A stretch of 64,000 nucleotides of DNA from Dactylosporangium fulvum (GTDB lineage: Bacteria > Actinomycetota > Actinomycetes > Mycobacteriales > Micromonosporaceae), in assembly GCF_025137375.1 (NCBI RefSeq), contig NZ_CP073720.1, positions 9,386,501 through 9,450,500 on the forward strand, read 5' to 3'. The position numbers and the translations under genes were made by a program. Position 1 is the stretch's first letter; each line of letters starts with the position of its first letter. Below the pieces are notes generated by a model. That model had not been told where the DNA came from. It made no database searches and was given only the letters and a program-made list of their open reading frames with translations. Positions 23,838-31,646 of this stretch are shown here, in pieces.

Positions 23838-24983
23838 TCAATACCGTGGACCGGCGGCTCTCGCCCAAGCGGCGAGGTGGACCTCGGCGCTCGACTCCCA
23901 GGTGAACTCCTTGGCGCGTGCCGCGCCGGCCTTCGCCAGCGCATTACGCCGCTCCGTGTCGTCAAGCAGCGCGACGAGGTCGCGGGCGATCTCGTCGGGG
24001 CCGGGGCCGGTGTAGGCGACGGCGTCGCCGCCGACCTCGGGCAGGGAGAGCCGCGGTGTGGTGAGCACGGGTGCGCCGCAGGCCATGGCCTCCAGGATCG
24101 GCAGGCCGAAGCCCTCGCCGAAGGACGGGTAGGCGGCGACGATCGCCCCGCCGAGAAAGCCGGGAAGGTCCGCATACCGCAAGTAGCCGGGCCGCAGCAG
24201 GCGCAGGTGGCTCGGGACCTCGCTGATCGCGCCGTCGATCTCGTCGTCGTGGCCCTGGCCGCCGGCGACCACGAGGGCGGGCGGGTCGGCCCGGTCCCGC
24301 ACCGCGGCGATCCAGCCACGGATCAGGCTGGGCACGTTTTTCCTGGGCTCCTTGGCGCCGAGGAAGGCGATGTAGTCGGTCGAGCCGAGGCCGAGCCGGG
24401 CACGGACCCGGGCCTTCTCGTCCTCGCTGGGTGCGTGGAACGCATCCGGGTCGACGCCGTGGTACGCGACGTCGATGCGGGTCGGATCGGCGTCCAGCAG
24501 CCGGATCAGCTCGTCACGGGTGGCCTTGCTGGGCACGATGACCCGGCTGGCCCGCCGCAGCGAGGTCTTGATCGCGGAGCGGAAGAAGGTGCGGCGCGAC
24601 TTGTCGTAATGCTCGGGCTCGGTGAAGAAGGTGGCATCGTGCACGGTCACGGTCACCGGACAACCGGCGCGCAGTGGGCAGGTGTAGAACGGCGAGTGCA
24701 GCACCTGCGCGCCGACCTGCTGGGCGAGCATCGGCAGACCGGTCTGCTCCCAGGCGAGCCGGGCGGGCCGGTGCGCCGCCGCCGCGGGCGCGGACATGAT
24801 CCGGGCATTCGGCAGCAGCCTGCCGTAACGCTCCGCATCGGTGCGCTGGCAGACGACCGCCAGGTCCGCGTCGAGCGCGCCCAGGGCGCCGAGCAGGCCA
24901 TCGACATAGCGCCCCACACCGCCTCGGTCAGCTGGGACACTCGTGGCGTCTACGAGCACGCGTGGCGGACGGCCGGGGGTCAC
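23838..24983 (-). CDS. GT4-type glycosyltransferase
   Basis: A 381-residue GT-B glycosyltransferase. The N-terminal donor-independent half begins RVLVDATSVPADRGGVGRYV. The C-terminal nucleotide-sugar site carries the EX7E-type motif in FGEGFGLPILEAMACGAPVL, with PEVGGDAVAY after it. It lies 147 bp upstream of manC on the same strand, so GDP-mannose is an obvious candidate donor, but the acceptor is unknown. The GTG at 24983 begins the frame. No membrane span is evident; it is probably cytosolic or peripheral. Confidence 0.88.
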   Translation of the reverse strand: MTPGRPPRVLVDATSVPADRGGVGRYVDGLLGALGALDADLAVVCQRTDAERYGRLLPNARIMSAPAAAAHRPARLAWEQTGLPMLAQQVGAQVLHSPFYTCPLRAGCPVTVTVHDATFFTEPEHYDKSRRTFFRSAIKTSLRRASRVIVPSKATRDELIRLLDADPTRIDVAYHGVDPDAFHAPSEDEKARVRARLGLGSTDYIAFLGAKEPRKNVPSLIRGWIAAVRDRADPPALVVAGGQGHDDEIDGAISEVPSHLRLLRPGYLRYADLPGFLGGAIVAAYPSFGEGFGLPILEAMACGAPVLTTPRLSLPEVGGDAVAYTGPGPDEIARDLVALLDDTERRNALAKAGAARAKEFTWESSAEVHLAAWARAAGPRY

Positions 24984-25091
24984 TTGGCGACTCCTTCTGG
25001 ACTCGATGCGACGTTCCGGCCCAAAGCCTACGCCCGATCCGCCGATGATCGATGTCCACGACGCGACTGGGACCTGACTTCCACCCAGGAT

Positions 25092-27131
25092 TCAGCCGAG
25101 CGGCATCGCTATGTCGCCGGGCAGCCCTACGTCATACCTGCCCACGCCGCGAATTTCGAACCGTCCGTCGTGGAAGACCGCGAGATCGGCGCGACCGTCG
25201 CCGTCGAACTGCCCTGCCAACGGCGTGTCGCCCGGGTCGCCCAGCCGGATCGGTGGAAGCCCGTCGATCGTGAACTGCTGCGTCGTCGGTGACCACGTCG
25301 CCGGCTCGATGACGCCGTCACCGTTGAAGTCGGCCGGCACGGCGATCCCGCCGGGCTCGGCGAAGTGGAACTCACGCAAGGCGTAGATCGCCCACAACCC
25401 GGTCGACGGGCGCCAGATCGCGGCCTCGGCACGCCCGTCGCCGGTGTAGTCGCCCGGAACAGGCTGGTCGCCGGGCGAGCCGAGCCGTAGCTCGCCGAGG
25501 CCCTTGATGTACCAGGTGCTGTTGGTGGGCCGGAAGACGGTCAGCTCGGCCTTGCCGTCGCCGTCGTAGTCGGCCGGTGCCGGGATGTCTCCGGGCAGTC
25601 CCCACTGCACCTTCCGCGGGCCTTCGCCGGTGAGCAGCATGGTCCAGATGCCCGTGGTCGGCGACCAGGTGGCCACGTCGACCTTGCCGTCGCCGTTGTA
25701 GTCGGCCGGCACGGCGATCTCGTTGGGCCCGGTCGTGAAAACCGGCTGCGGTATCCCTTGCAGCCACACGGTGCCGTCGGCCGGACGGTAGGTGGCCATG
25801 AGTGTGCGCACGATGTCCGGCTTCACCATGTCACCGAGCAGTTCGGCGGCCCGGTTGCGCATCTGCGGCAACACTTCCATCGCCTTGTCGCCGGGACACT
25901 CCGTGGGGTTGGTCTGCCGGTGCGGGAACACGCGCGGGACCGTGACCGTGGTGCCGACCGGATACCGCGAGGTCGACCCGCCGCCGGTGAGCGTGACGGT
26001 ACCGCGGGGATCGATGGCCTGGCTGAGTGAAAGTTTCCATGCGGTGTACTTCGCGGCGGACTCCACGACGGCCGGCGGCACGCTCGTCGACCGGAAGTCG
26101 CCGATCATGGCGATGCCCGCGGTGCCGGTGTTGAAGCCGCCGGCCTGTGCGCCGACGACCGGCCGGGCGAGGCCCCCGGAGCGTCCTTCCCAGAGCCGGC
26201 CGAACCGGTCGACCAGCACGTTGTAGCCGATGTCGCCCCAGCCCCGGCTGACGGTCTGGTACTGGTAGATCGAGCGGAGGATCTTCGGCACGTCGGCCGG
26301 GGTGTAGTTGTTGCTGGTCGCGGTGTGGTGCACGGCGACGGCCTTGACGTAGTTGGCGTACTGCGGGCGCCAGCTCATCTGCTGTTCGTTGGCGCCCCAG
26401 GCGGCCCGCCGGTTGATCGGCGGCATGAAAGGCGTGAGCCCGACCGGCGCGGCCTCGGTCGCGGTGGCGACCGGCGCGGAGTCCAGCGGCGCGTCGGTGG
26501 GGTCGATGAGATCGGCGGTGACGTCGTGCGGCACGGACCCGCTGATCGAGGTCACGGAGAGCTGGATGCCGTCGCTGGGCCCGAGCCACAGCAGGTCGGA
26601 GCCGCCGCGCTGGATGTTTCCGGCGCTCTCCTCCGGCGCCTGGACGGGGTCGCGGTCCAGTTCCCCGGCGCTCACCGTCCGCCAGCTGCTCCACGCCCCG
26701 CCCGGCACGTGGTGCCGGACGGCGATGCTGATCGCGCCGACTCTCCCGCTCTCGCGCCAGGTCACGCCGACGGCGCTGAACCGTCCGGTGGACGCACGGG
26801 TCATGGTGAGCGTGCGGGTCTGCCTCGTACGGCGGTATCCCTCGGCGAGCGGAACGTCGCTCAGCGTCCCCGACTGTGCGCTGACCCCGGCGGCCGGCCG
26901 GTTGAAGTCGCCGAGCGCCAGCCGGGTGACCTGCGGCGTGACGCCCTCGCTACCGCTCGTCTTGACGGGGTTCGCCCAGGCGAGTGGTTCGGCCAGGTCG
27001 ACGGGCGCGACCGGCGTGGTGAGCGGGTCGGCCGTGGCGGTGTTGCTGCCCGGTGCGACCAGCGTGAGGGTGCAGGCGACGACGGCGACAAGCTTGCGGC
27101 GCCGGTATCGTCGCGTTGCCCGTACATGCAT
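25092..27131 (-). CDS. Secreted N-acetylmuramoyl-L-alanine amidase/PGRP with FG-GAP-like repeats
   Basis: 679 residues. A basic N-terminus and hydrophobic segment (~13-35) form a signal peptide. A ~190-residue unassigned region follows. The PGRP/amidase_2 domain (~240-420) shows VHHTATSNNYTPADV, GWGDIGYNVLVDRFGRLWEG and PHRQTNPTECPGD, whose His/His/Cys pattern suits a zinc amidase cleaving the peptide from muramic acid. The C-terminal ~210 residues hold five repeats with calcium-loop-like DYNGDGKVD, DYDGDGKAE, DYTGDGRAE, DFNGDGVIE and DFDGDGRAD-type cores, probably a surface or glycan-binding propeller segment. The ATG is only 33 bp from the divergent TIGR03089 start. Confidence 0.88.
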   Translation of the reverse strand: MHVRATRRYRRRKLVAVVACTLTLVAPGSNTATADPLTTPVAPVDLAEPLAWANPVKTSGSEGVTPQVTRLALGDFNRPAAGVSAQSGTLSDVPLAEGYRRTRQTRTLTMTRASTGRFSAVGVTWRESGRVGAISIAVRHHVPGGAWSSWRTVSAGELDRDPVQAPEESAGNIQRGGSDLLWLGPSDGIQLSVTSISGSVPHDVTADLIDPTDAPLDSAPVATATEAAPVGLTPFMPPINRRAAWGANEQQMSWRPQYANYVKAVAVHHTATSNNYTPADVPKILRSIYQYQTVSRGWGDIGYNVLVDRFGRLWEGRSGGLARPVVGAQAGGFNTGTAGIAMIGDFRSTSVPPAVVESAAKYTAWKLSLSQAIDPRGTVTLTGGGSTSRYPVGTTVTVPRVFPHRQTNPTECPGDKAMEVLPQMRNRAAELLGDMVKPDIVRTLMATYRPADGTVWLQGIPQPVFTTGPNEIAVPADYNGDGKVDVATWSPTTGIWTMLLTGEGPRKVQWGLPGDIPAPADYDGDGKAELTVFRPTNSTWYIKGLGELRLGSPGDQPVPGDYTGDGRAEAAIWRPSTGLWAIYALREFHFAEPGGIAVPADFNGDGVIEPATWSPTTQQFTIDGLPPIRLGDPGDTPLAGQFDGDGRADLAVFHDGRFEIRGVGRYDVGLPGDIAMPLG

Positions 27132-27164
27132 GCCAAGATGCTATGGAAGGGATTTTCCGGACAT

Positions 27165-27905
27165 ATGGGTAATACAGTTCCTTCACTCTTTGCGGCAATT
27201 GTCGCGAAAGATCCGTCACTTCCGCTGTTCACGTTCTACGACGACGCGAGCGGGGAACGGATCGAACTCTCCGGGGCGACCCTGGCCAACTGGGTGTCGA
27301 AGACGGCGAACCTGCTCGTCGACGGCTGCGGCCTCGGCCCCGGCGACCAGGCCACCGTCTGGCTGCCGCCGCACTGGCAGACCGCGGCGGTGCTGCTCGG
27401 CGCCTGGTCGGCCGGGCTCGCAGTGGCCTACGGCGAGCCGACCGCGGACGGCGCCGACGTCGAGTTCGCCTCGTTGCAGGCCGTCGAGGCGGGCACCCCG
27501 GCCGGCCCGGCGGACCGGTTCGTGCTCGGCCTGGCGCCGATGGGGATGCCGCTGCGTGAGGTCCCGCCCGGCTGGACCGACTACGTCGCCGACGTGCGGC
27601 AGCACGGCGACCACTTCCCGGGCGCGCCGGTCACCGCCGACACGGTCGCGCTGGTCGACCCCGACGGCACACCGGTCGGCCAGGCCGCGCTGATCGAGCG
27701 GGCCGCCGCCCGGGCCGCCGAGCTCGGCATCACCGGCGGGCGGGTGCTGGTCGACGCCGACGCCTACCCGTGGCCGGTCGACTGGCTGCTCGCACCGTTC
27801 ACGGCCGGTGCCAGCATCGTGGTCAGCACGCACACCGACCTGGCGAAGCTGCCTGCCCGGGCCGAAACCGAGCAGGCGACCCACCTCGTCGGGCCGACGG
27901 TCTAG
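27165..27905 (+). CDS. TIGR03089 family protein
   Basis: A 246-residue actinobacterial protein resembling the N-terminal part of AMP-binding (acyl-CoA synthetase) enzymes (PLFTFYDDASGERIELSG, then NLLVDGCGLGPGDQATVWLP). It lacks the SGTTG ATP-binding motif and the C-terminal domain, so catalysis is unlikely. Its function is not established. The ATG at 27165 follows a GGAAGGGA at long spacing. Its TAG overlaps the convergent acetoacetyl-CoA synthetase stop (CTAG, 27902-27905). Confidence 0.85.
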   Translation: MGNTVPSLFAAIVAKDPSLPLFTFYDDASGERIELSGATLANWVSKTANLLVDGCGLGPGDQATVWLPPHWQTAAVLLGAWSAGLAVAYGEPTADGADVEFASLQAVEAGTPAGPADRFVLGLAPMGMPLREVPPGWTDYVADVRQHGDHFPGAPVTADTVALVDPDGTPVGQAALIERAAARAAELGITGGRVLVDADAYPWPVDWLLAPFTAGASIVVSTHTDLAKLPARAETEQATHLVGPTV

Positions 27906-29860
27906 TCGCGGCGGGCGCGCGCGGCCTCGAAGTACCGCAGTGACTCGGGATTCGCCAGCGCGCCCTTGGCCGCCGCCTGCTCGACCGGGGTGCCGGTGAG
28001 GATCCGCTTCACCGGCACCTCCAGCTTCTTGCCGGACAGCGTGCGGGGCACCGCCTCGACCTGGAAGACCTGGTCGGGCACGTGCCGCGGGGACAGGGCG
28101 GTGCGCAGCTCACGCGCGATCGTGCCGCGCAGCGTGTCGTCGAGCGTCACGCCGGGCCGCAGCACGACGAACAGCAGGAGCTCCCCCGGACCGCCCTCGG
28201 GATCCTCGAGGTGTACGACCACCGAGTCGACGACGTCGTCCAGGCCCTCCACCACGGAGTAGAACTCGCTGGTGCCGAGGCGGACACCGCCGCGGTTGAG
28301 GGTGGCGTCGGAGCGGCCGGTGATCACACAGGCACCGCCGGCATCAACGGTGATCCAGTCGCCGTGCCGCCAGACGCCGGGATACGTCCCGAAGTAGGCG
28401 TCGGCGTACCGCGAACCGTCCTCGTCGCCCCAGAAGCCGACCGGCATGCTCGGCATCGGCGCGGTGATGACCAGCTCGCCGAGCTCACCGACGACGGGCG
28501 TGCCGTCGGCCGCGAACGCCTCGACGCGCGCACCGAGCGCCCGGCAGGCGATCTCCCCGGCGTGGACCGGCAGTAGCGGTACACCTCCCACAAACGCGGT
28601 GCAGACGTCGGTACCTCCGGACGCCGAGGCCAGCAGCACCCGGTCCGACACCACCTCGTAGACCCACTCGAAGCCCTCGGGCGGCAGCGGCGCCCCGGTC
28701 GACCCGACCCCGCGCAGCGCGGACAGGTCGGCAATCTCCTTCGGCACGATGCCGGCCTTGCGGCAGGACAGCAGGAACGGCGCGGACGTGCCGAAGTACG
28801 TCATCCCGGTCTCGGCGGCGACCCGCCACAGCCAGCCCAGGTCGGGGTGCGCCGGGTTGCCGTCGACCAGCACGATCGCGGCGCCGACGGCGGGGGCGGA
28901 GACCAGGTAGTTCCACATCATCCAGCCGGTGGTGGTGAACCAGAAGAACCGGTCCCCCGGCCCGAGGTCGTGGTGCAGGGCCAGCATCTTGAGGTGCTCG
29001 AGCAGGATGCCGCCGTGCCCGTGCACGATCGGCTTCGGCAGGCCCGTGGTGCCGGAGGAGTAGAGGACGTACAGCGGGTGCTTGAACGGCACCGCCGCGA
29101 ACTCGAGCGGCTCGTCGGTGTCCCGCGTCAGGTCGGCCCATCCGTCGGTGCCGCCGTGGAGGTACGCGATCTCGACCACCGTCTCCACCGACGGCAGCGC
29201 CTCGCGGATCGCCGCCACCTCGGCGCGGCGGTCGACGGGCTTCTCGCCGTAGCGGTAGCCGTCGACGGCGACCAGGACCTTCGGCCCGATCTGCTGCCAG
29301 CGGTCGACGACGGAACGGGTGCCGAACTCGGGCGCGCAGCTGGAGAAGATCGCGCCGACGCTGGCGGTCGCGAGCAGCAGGACAAACGTCTCCGGGATGT
29401 TCGGGGCGTAGGCGGCGACCCGGTCACCCTCGCCGACCCCCAGCCGGCGCAGGCCCGCCCGTGCCCGGCGGACCTGCTCGCGCAGTTCCGCGGCGGTCAG
29501 CGTGATCGGCTCGCGGGTCTGCGACACGGCGAACACGATCGGCTCGTCGTCGGCGACCCCGGGCATGCGCAGCACGTGCTCGGCGTAGTTGAGGCGGGCG
29601 CCGGGGAACCAGTCGGCGCCGGGCATCCGGGCGTCGGCCAGCGTGGCGGTCGGCGTCGCGTGCGCGACGACCTCGAAGTGGTCCCAGATCGCCCGCCAGA
29701 ACTCGGCGGGCCGGTCGACCGACCACTGCCAGAGCGCCCGGTAGTCGCCGCCGAAGTCGAGGCCGCGCTCCGCGGACAACCAGCGCAGGAATGTCCCGAT
29801 GCGGGTGTGTTCGAGCACGTCTGCCGGGGGTCGCCACAGCTCCTTCGCCATGCGATCCAT
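27902..29860 (-). CDS. aacS: Acetoacetate-CoA ligase
   Basis: A 652-residue adenylate-forming ligase of the acetoacetyl-CoA synthetase type, activating acetoacetate (or a related short acid) with ATP and CoA. The P-loop-like motif YSSGTTGLPKPIVHGHGG is present. So are the A8 hinge region (ITGRSDATLNRGGVRLGTSE) and the C-terminal lysine motif in RTLSGKKLEVPVKRIL. The N-terminal WRPPADVLEHTRIGTFLRWL fits acetoacetyl- rather than acetyl-CoA synthetases. The ATG at 29860 is the longest start; MAKELW three codons later is possible. Confidence 0.9.
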   Translation of the reverse strand: MDRMAKELWRPPADVLEHTRIGTFLRWLSAERGLDFGGDYRALWQWSVDRPAEFWRAIWDHFEVVAHATPTATLADARMPGADWFPGARLNYAEHVLRMPGVADDEPIVFAVSQTREPITLTAAELREQVRRARAGLRRLGVGEGDRVAAYAPNIPETFVLLLATASVGAIFSSCAPEFGTRSVVDRWQQIGPKVLVAVDGYRYGEKPVDRRAEVAAIREALPSVETVVEIAYLHGGTDGWADLTRDTDEPLEFAAVPFKHPLYVLYSSGTTGLPKPIVHGHGGILLEHLKMLALHHDLGPGDRFFWFTTTGWMMWNYLVSAPAVGAAIVLVDGNPAHPDLGWLWRVAAETGMTYFGTSAPFLLSCRKAGIVPKEIADLSALRGVGSTGAPLPPEGFEWVYEVVSDRVLLASASGGTDVCTAFVGGVPLLPVHAGEIACRALGARVEAFAADGTPVVGELGELVITAPMPSMPVGFWGDEDGSRYADAYFGTYPGVWRHGDWITVDAGGACVITGRSDATLNRGGVRLGTSEFYSVVEGLDDVVDSVVVHLEDPEGGPGELLLFVVLRPGVTLDDTLRGTIARELRTALSPRHVPDQVFQVEAVPRTLSGKKLEVPVKRILTGTPVEQAAAKGALANPESLRYFEAARARRD

Positions 29861-30065
29861 ATTGCTGCACGCTCGAACGATCGCTCAGTGTGGGCGACCC
29901 CTACCCGATGCCCTGTTTTGATGTGGGCCACACGGATGTTCGAGACAGACCTCTCCGGAACGGCCATGACGATGCGCTCGACCGATCGGCGCGACCGTCG
30001 TCCTGTTCCGGCGGTCGCGCCGCTCGGCGGTACTGCCGCCGCCCTGTCGGCCCCGGTCCGATGGC

Positions 30066-30784
30066 TCAAACCGTTGACCTTGTTCGACGGCACCTGTCCG
30101 GTCGACGGGACCTTGTGGCTCGCGGCGCCGCCCGGTGCCTTCCTGGACTCGCCCGACCGAGCCAGACGTCACGGCCCGAAGAGGTCCAGTACCAGGCGTC
30201 GAGCAGTGCCGCCGGATCGGCCGGCAGGCTGTTGTAGTACGCCGGCACCGGGTGCCAGATGCTCGGCGGTTCGCCGGCGCCCTGGTCGATCTCGGCCTGG
30301 GAGCTTGTGTCGTCGATGTCGGTCGTCGCCCCGTCGGTACGCCGGATCCGCAGCGGGGTGGCGATCGACGGGTCCAGCCAGACCTCGTGGACGTACCGGC
30401 CGGCGCCGTCCTGCAGGTTGTACGTCTTCACGTACAGCGCCTTGTTCTCGGGCATCGGCACGGGCAGCGGTTGCGCATCGGCCGCCGCGGCCGCCAGGCG
30501 GTCCAGCGCGGCGACCGCGTTCGCGTGCGTCGCGCCCCCGTCACCGCTGACCGCCGGGTTGACCGGTGCCCGCGTGCCGTGGGCGACCGGCACCGGCTTC
30601 TCCGACTGCTCGCCGGCCGCCGGCCCACCGGGCACGCCGACTTCGGAGGGTGCGGGCGCCCCGGGGTTGATCAGCGCCACCGCACCGACCACCGCGGCCA
30701 CCGCGGCGGCGGCCCCGGCGCTCGCCAGCACCCACTGCCGCCGCCGGCGCCAGCACCGGGTCCGCTCCGGTCCGGGCCAGCGCC
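30066..30784 (-). pseudogene. Remnant of a CU044_5270-like anti-sigma/membrane protein
   Basis: The frame reads PERTRCWRRRRQWVLASAGA into a membrane span (AAAAVAAVVGAVALI), then an extracytoplasmic region (LPVPMPENKALYVKTYNLQ, SLPADPAALLDAWYW) typical of CU044_5270-type proteins encoded next to ECF sigma factors. The cytoplasmic N-terminus that should precede RRRRQW is missing: at that point the DNA is shared, in another frame, with the sigma-factor remnant. The C-terminus breaks into low-quality sequence after about 30170. Both ends are therefore lost. Confidence 0.7.
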
Positions 30785-31041
30785 TGGTAGCCGCGCACCT
30801 CGTCGCGGCGATAGCGGAACAGGACGTTGGTGGCGACGCCGAAGAGCCACGGCAGCGGATCGGCGGTGCCGCTCTCGATGACGTTCCGTCGCTCGTAGGC
30901 GATCAGGAACGTCTGCGCCACCGCGTCCTCGGCGAGATCCGGCCCCACCCGGCGCGCGCAGTAGCGGTAGAGCGCCCGCGCGTGCCGGTCGTAGAGGGCC
31001 GTGAAGCCGTCCGCGATCAAGAGGTTGCCTTCCGGGTCCAC
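30785..31041 (-). pseudogene. Truncated ECF-type sigma factor (region 2 only)
   Basis: From the GTG at 31041 about 85 codons encode a convincing sigma-70 region 2: FTALYDRHARALYRYCARRV, LAEDAVAQTFLIAYERRN, PLPWLFGVATNVLFRYRRDE. The match stops after RGYQALARTGADPV and region 4 is absent; the frame runs on into arginine/glycine-rich nonsense. A single deletion joining sigma region 2 to the membrane-span part of the anti-sigma-like gene explains both remnants. Confidence 0.75.
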
Positions 31042-31097
31042 ACCTCTTCTTGTCCGATGGCCGGGCGGCTGTTCCCGGGTGCTTCCGTCCCGGCTCC

Positions 31098-31622
31098 CTA
31101 GTGTTTGTGATTTCGATGTCGCTGGATGGCTTCCCGGCGGGCGAGACGGTGCTCGCGTCGGATTTCCGCCTCTCGCCAGCGCCCCTCGTTCTGCGGCGAG
31201 TCGGGCACCACCGCGGGCAGCGGCCGGGGCTTGCCTTCGGCGTCGACGGCGACGAACACGAGGTACGCCGTCGCGACGACCACCGGCTCGGACTCCGGCA
31301 CCTGGTCCCAGCGCTCGGCCACCAGCCGGACGCCGACCTCCATCGAGGTGTGCCCGGTCCAGTTGACCTGCGCAAACGCGTGGACGAGGTCGCCGACGCG
31401 CAACGGCTCCGCGAACACGATCTCGTCGATCGAGGCCGTCACCGCCGTGCCGCCGCTGTGGCGCGCGGCGGCGGCGCCGGCAACATCGTCGATGAACTTC
31501 ATGATGACCCCGCCGTGCACCGTCCCGTACAGGTTGACGTCCACCGCGGTCATGATCCGACTCAAGGTGACCCGCGAGTAGCCAGTCGGACGGCTGGGCG
31601 ATCGGCCGGTGTGCTCGGTCAT
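31098..31622 (-). CDS. Acyl-CoA thioesterase, hotdog fold
   Basis: A 174-residue YciA/BACH-type thioesterase. VTLSRIMTAVDVNLYGTVHG and GVIMKFIDDVAG hold the catalytic Asn-x-x-G-x-x-HGG region, and the second hotdog strand TGHTSMEVGVRL follows. It hydrolyses acyl-CoA to free acid and CoA; chain-length preference cannot be read. The C-terminus is basic (REHRLARREAIQRHR). The ATG at 31622 is chosen because only 24 bp remain to the divergent start at 31647; an upstream GTG at 31655 would overlap it. Confidence 0.87.
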   Translation of the reverse strand: MTEHTGRSPSRPTGYSRVTLSRIMTAVDVNLYGTVHGGVIMKFIDDVAGAAAARHSGGTAVTASIDEIVFAEPLRVGDLVHAFAQVNWTGHTSMEVGVRLVAERWDQVPESEPVVVATAYLVFVAVDAEGKPRPLPAVVPDSPQNEGRWREAEIRREHRLARREAIQRHRNHKH

Positions 31623-31646
31623 GACAAAGACGGTACGGTGCGAGCC

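Noticed and set aside
25092-27164. ydaO/c-di-AMP-type riboswitch, often found before actinobacterial cell-wall hydrolases.
   Set aside because: Only 33 bp separate the amidase start from the divergent gene, leaving no room for a riboswitch.
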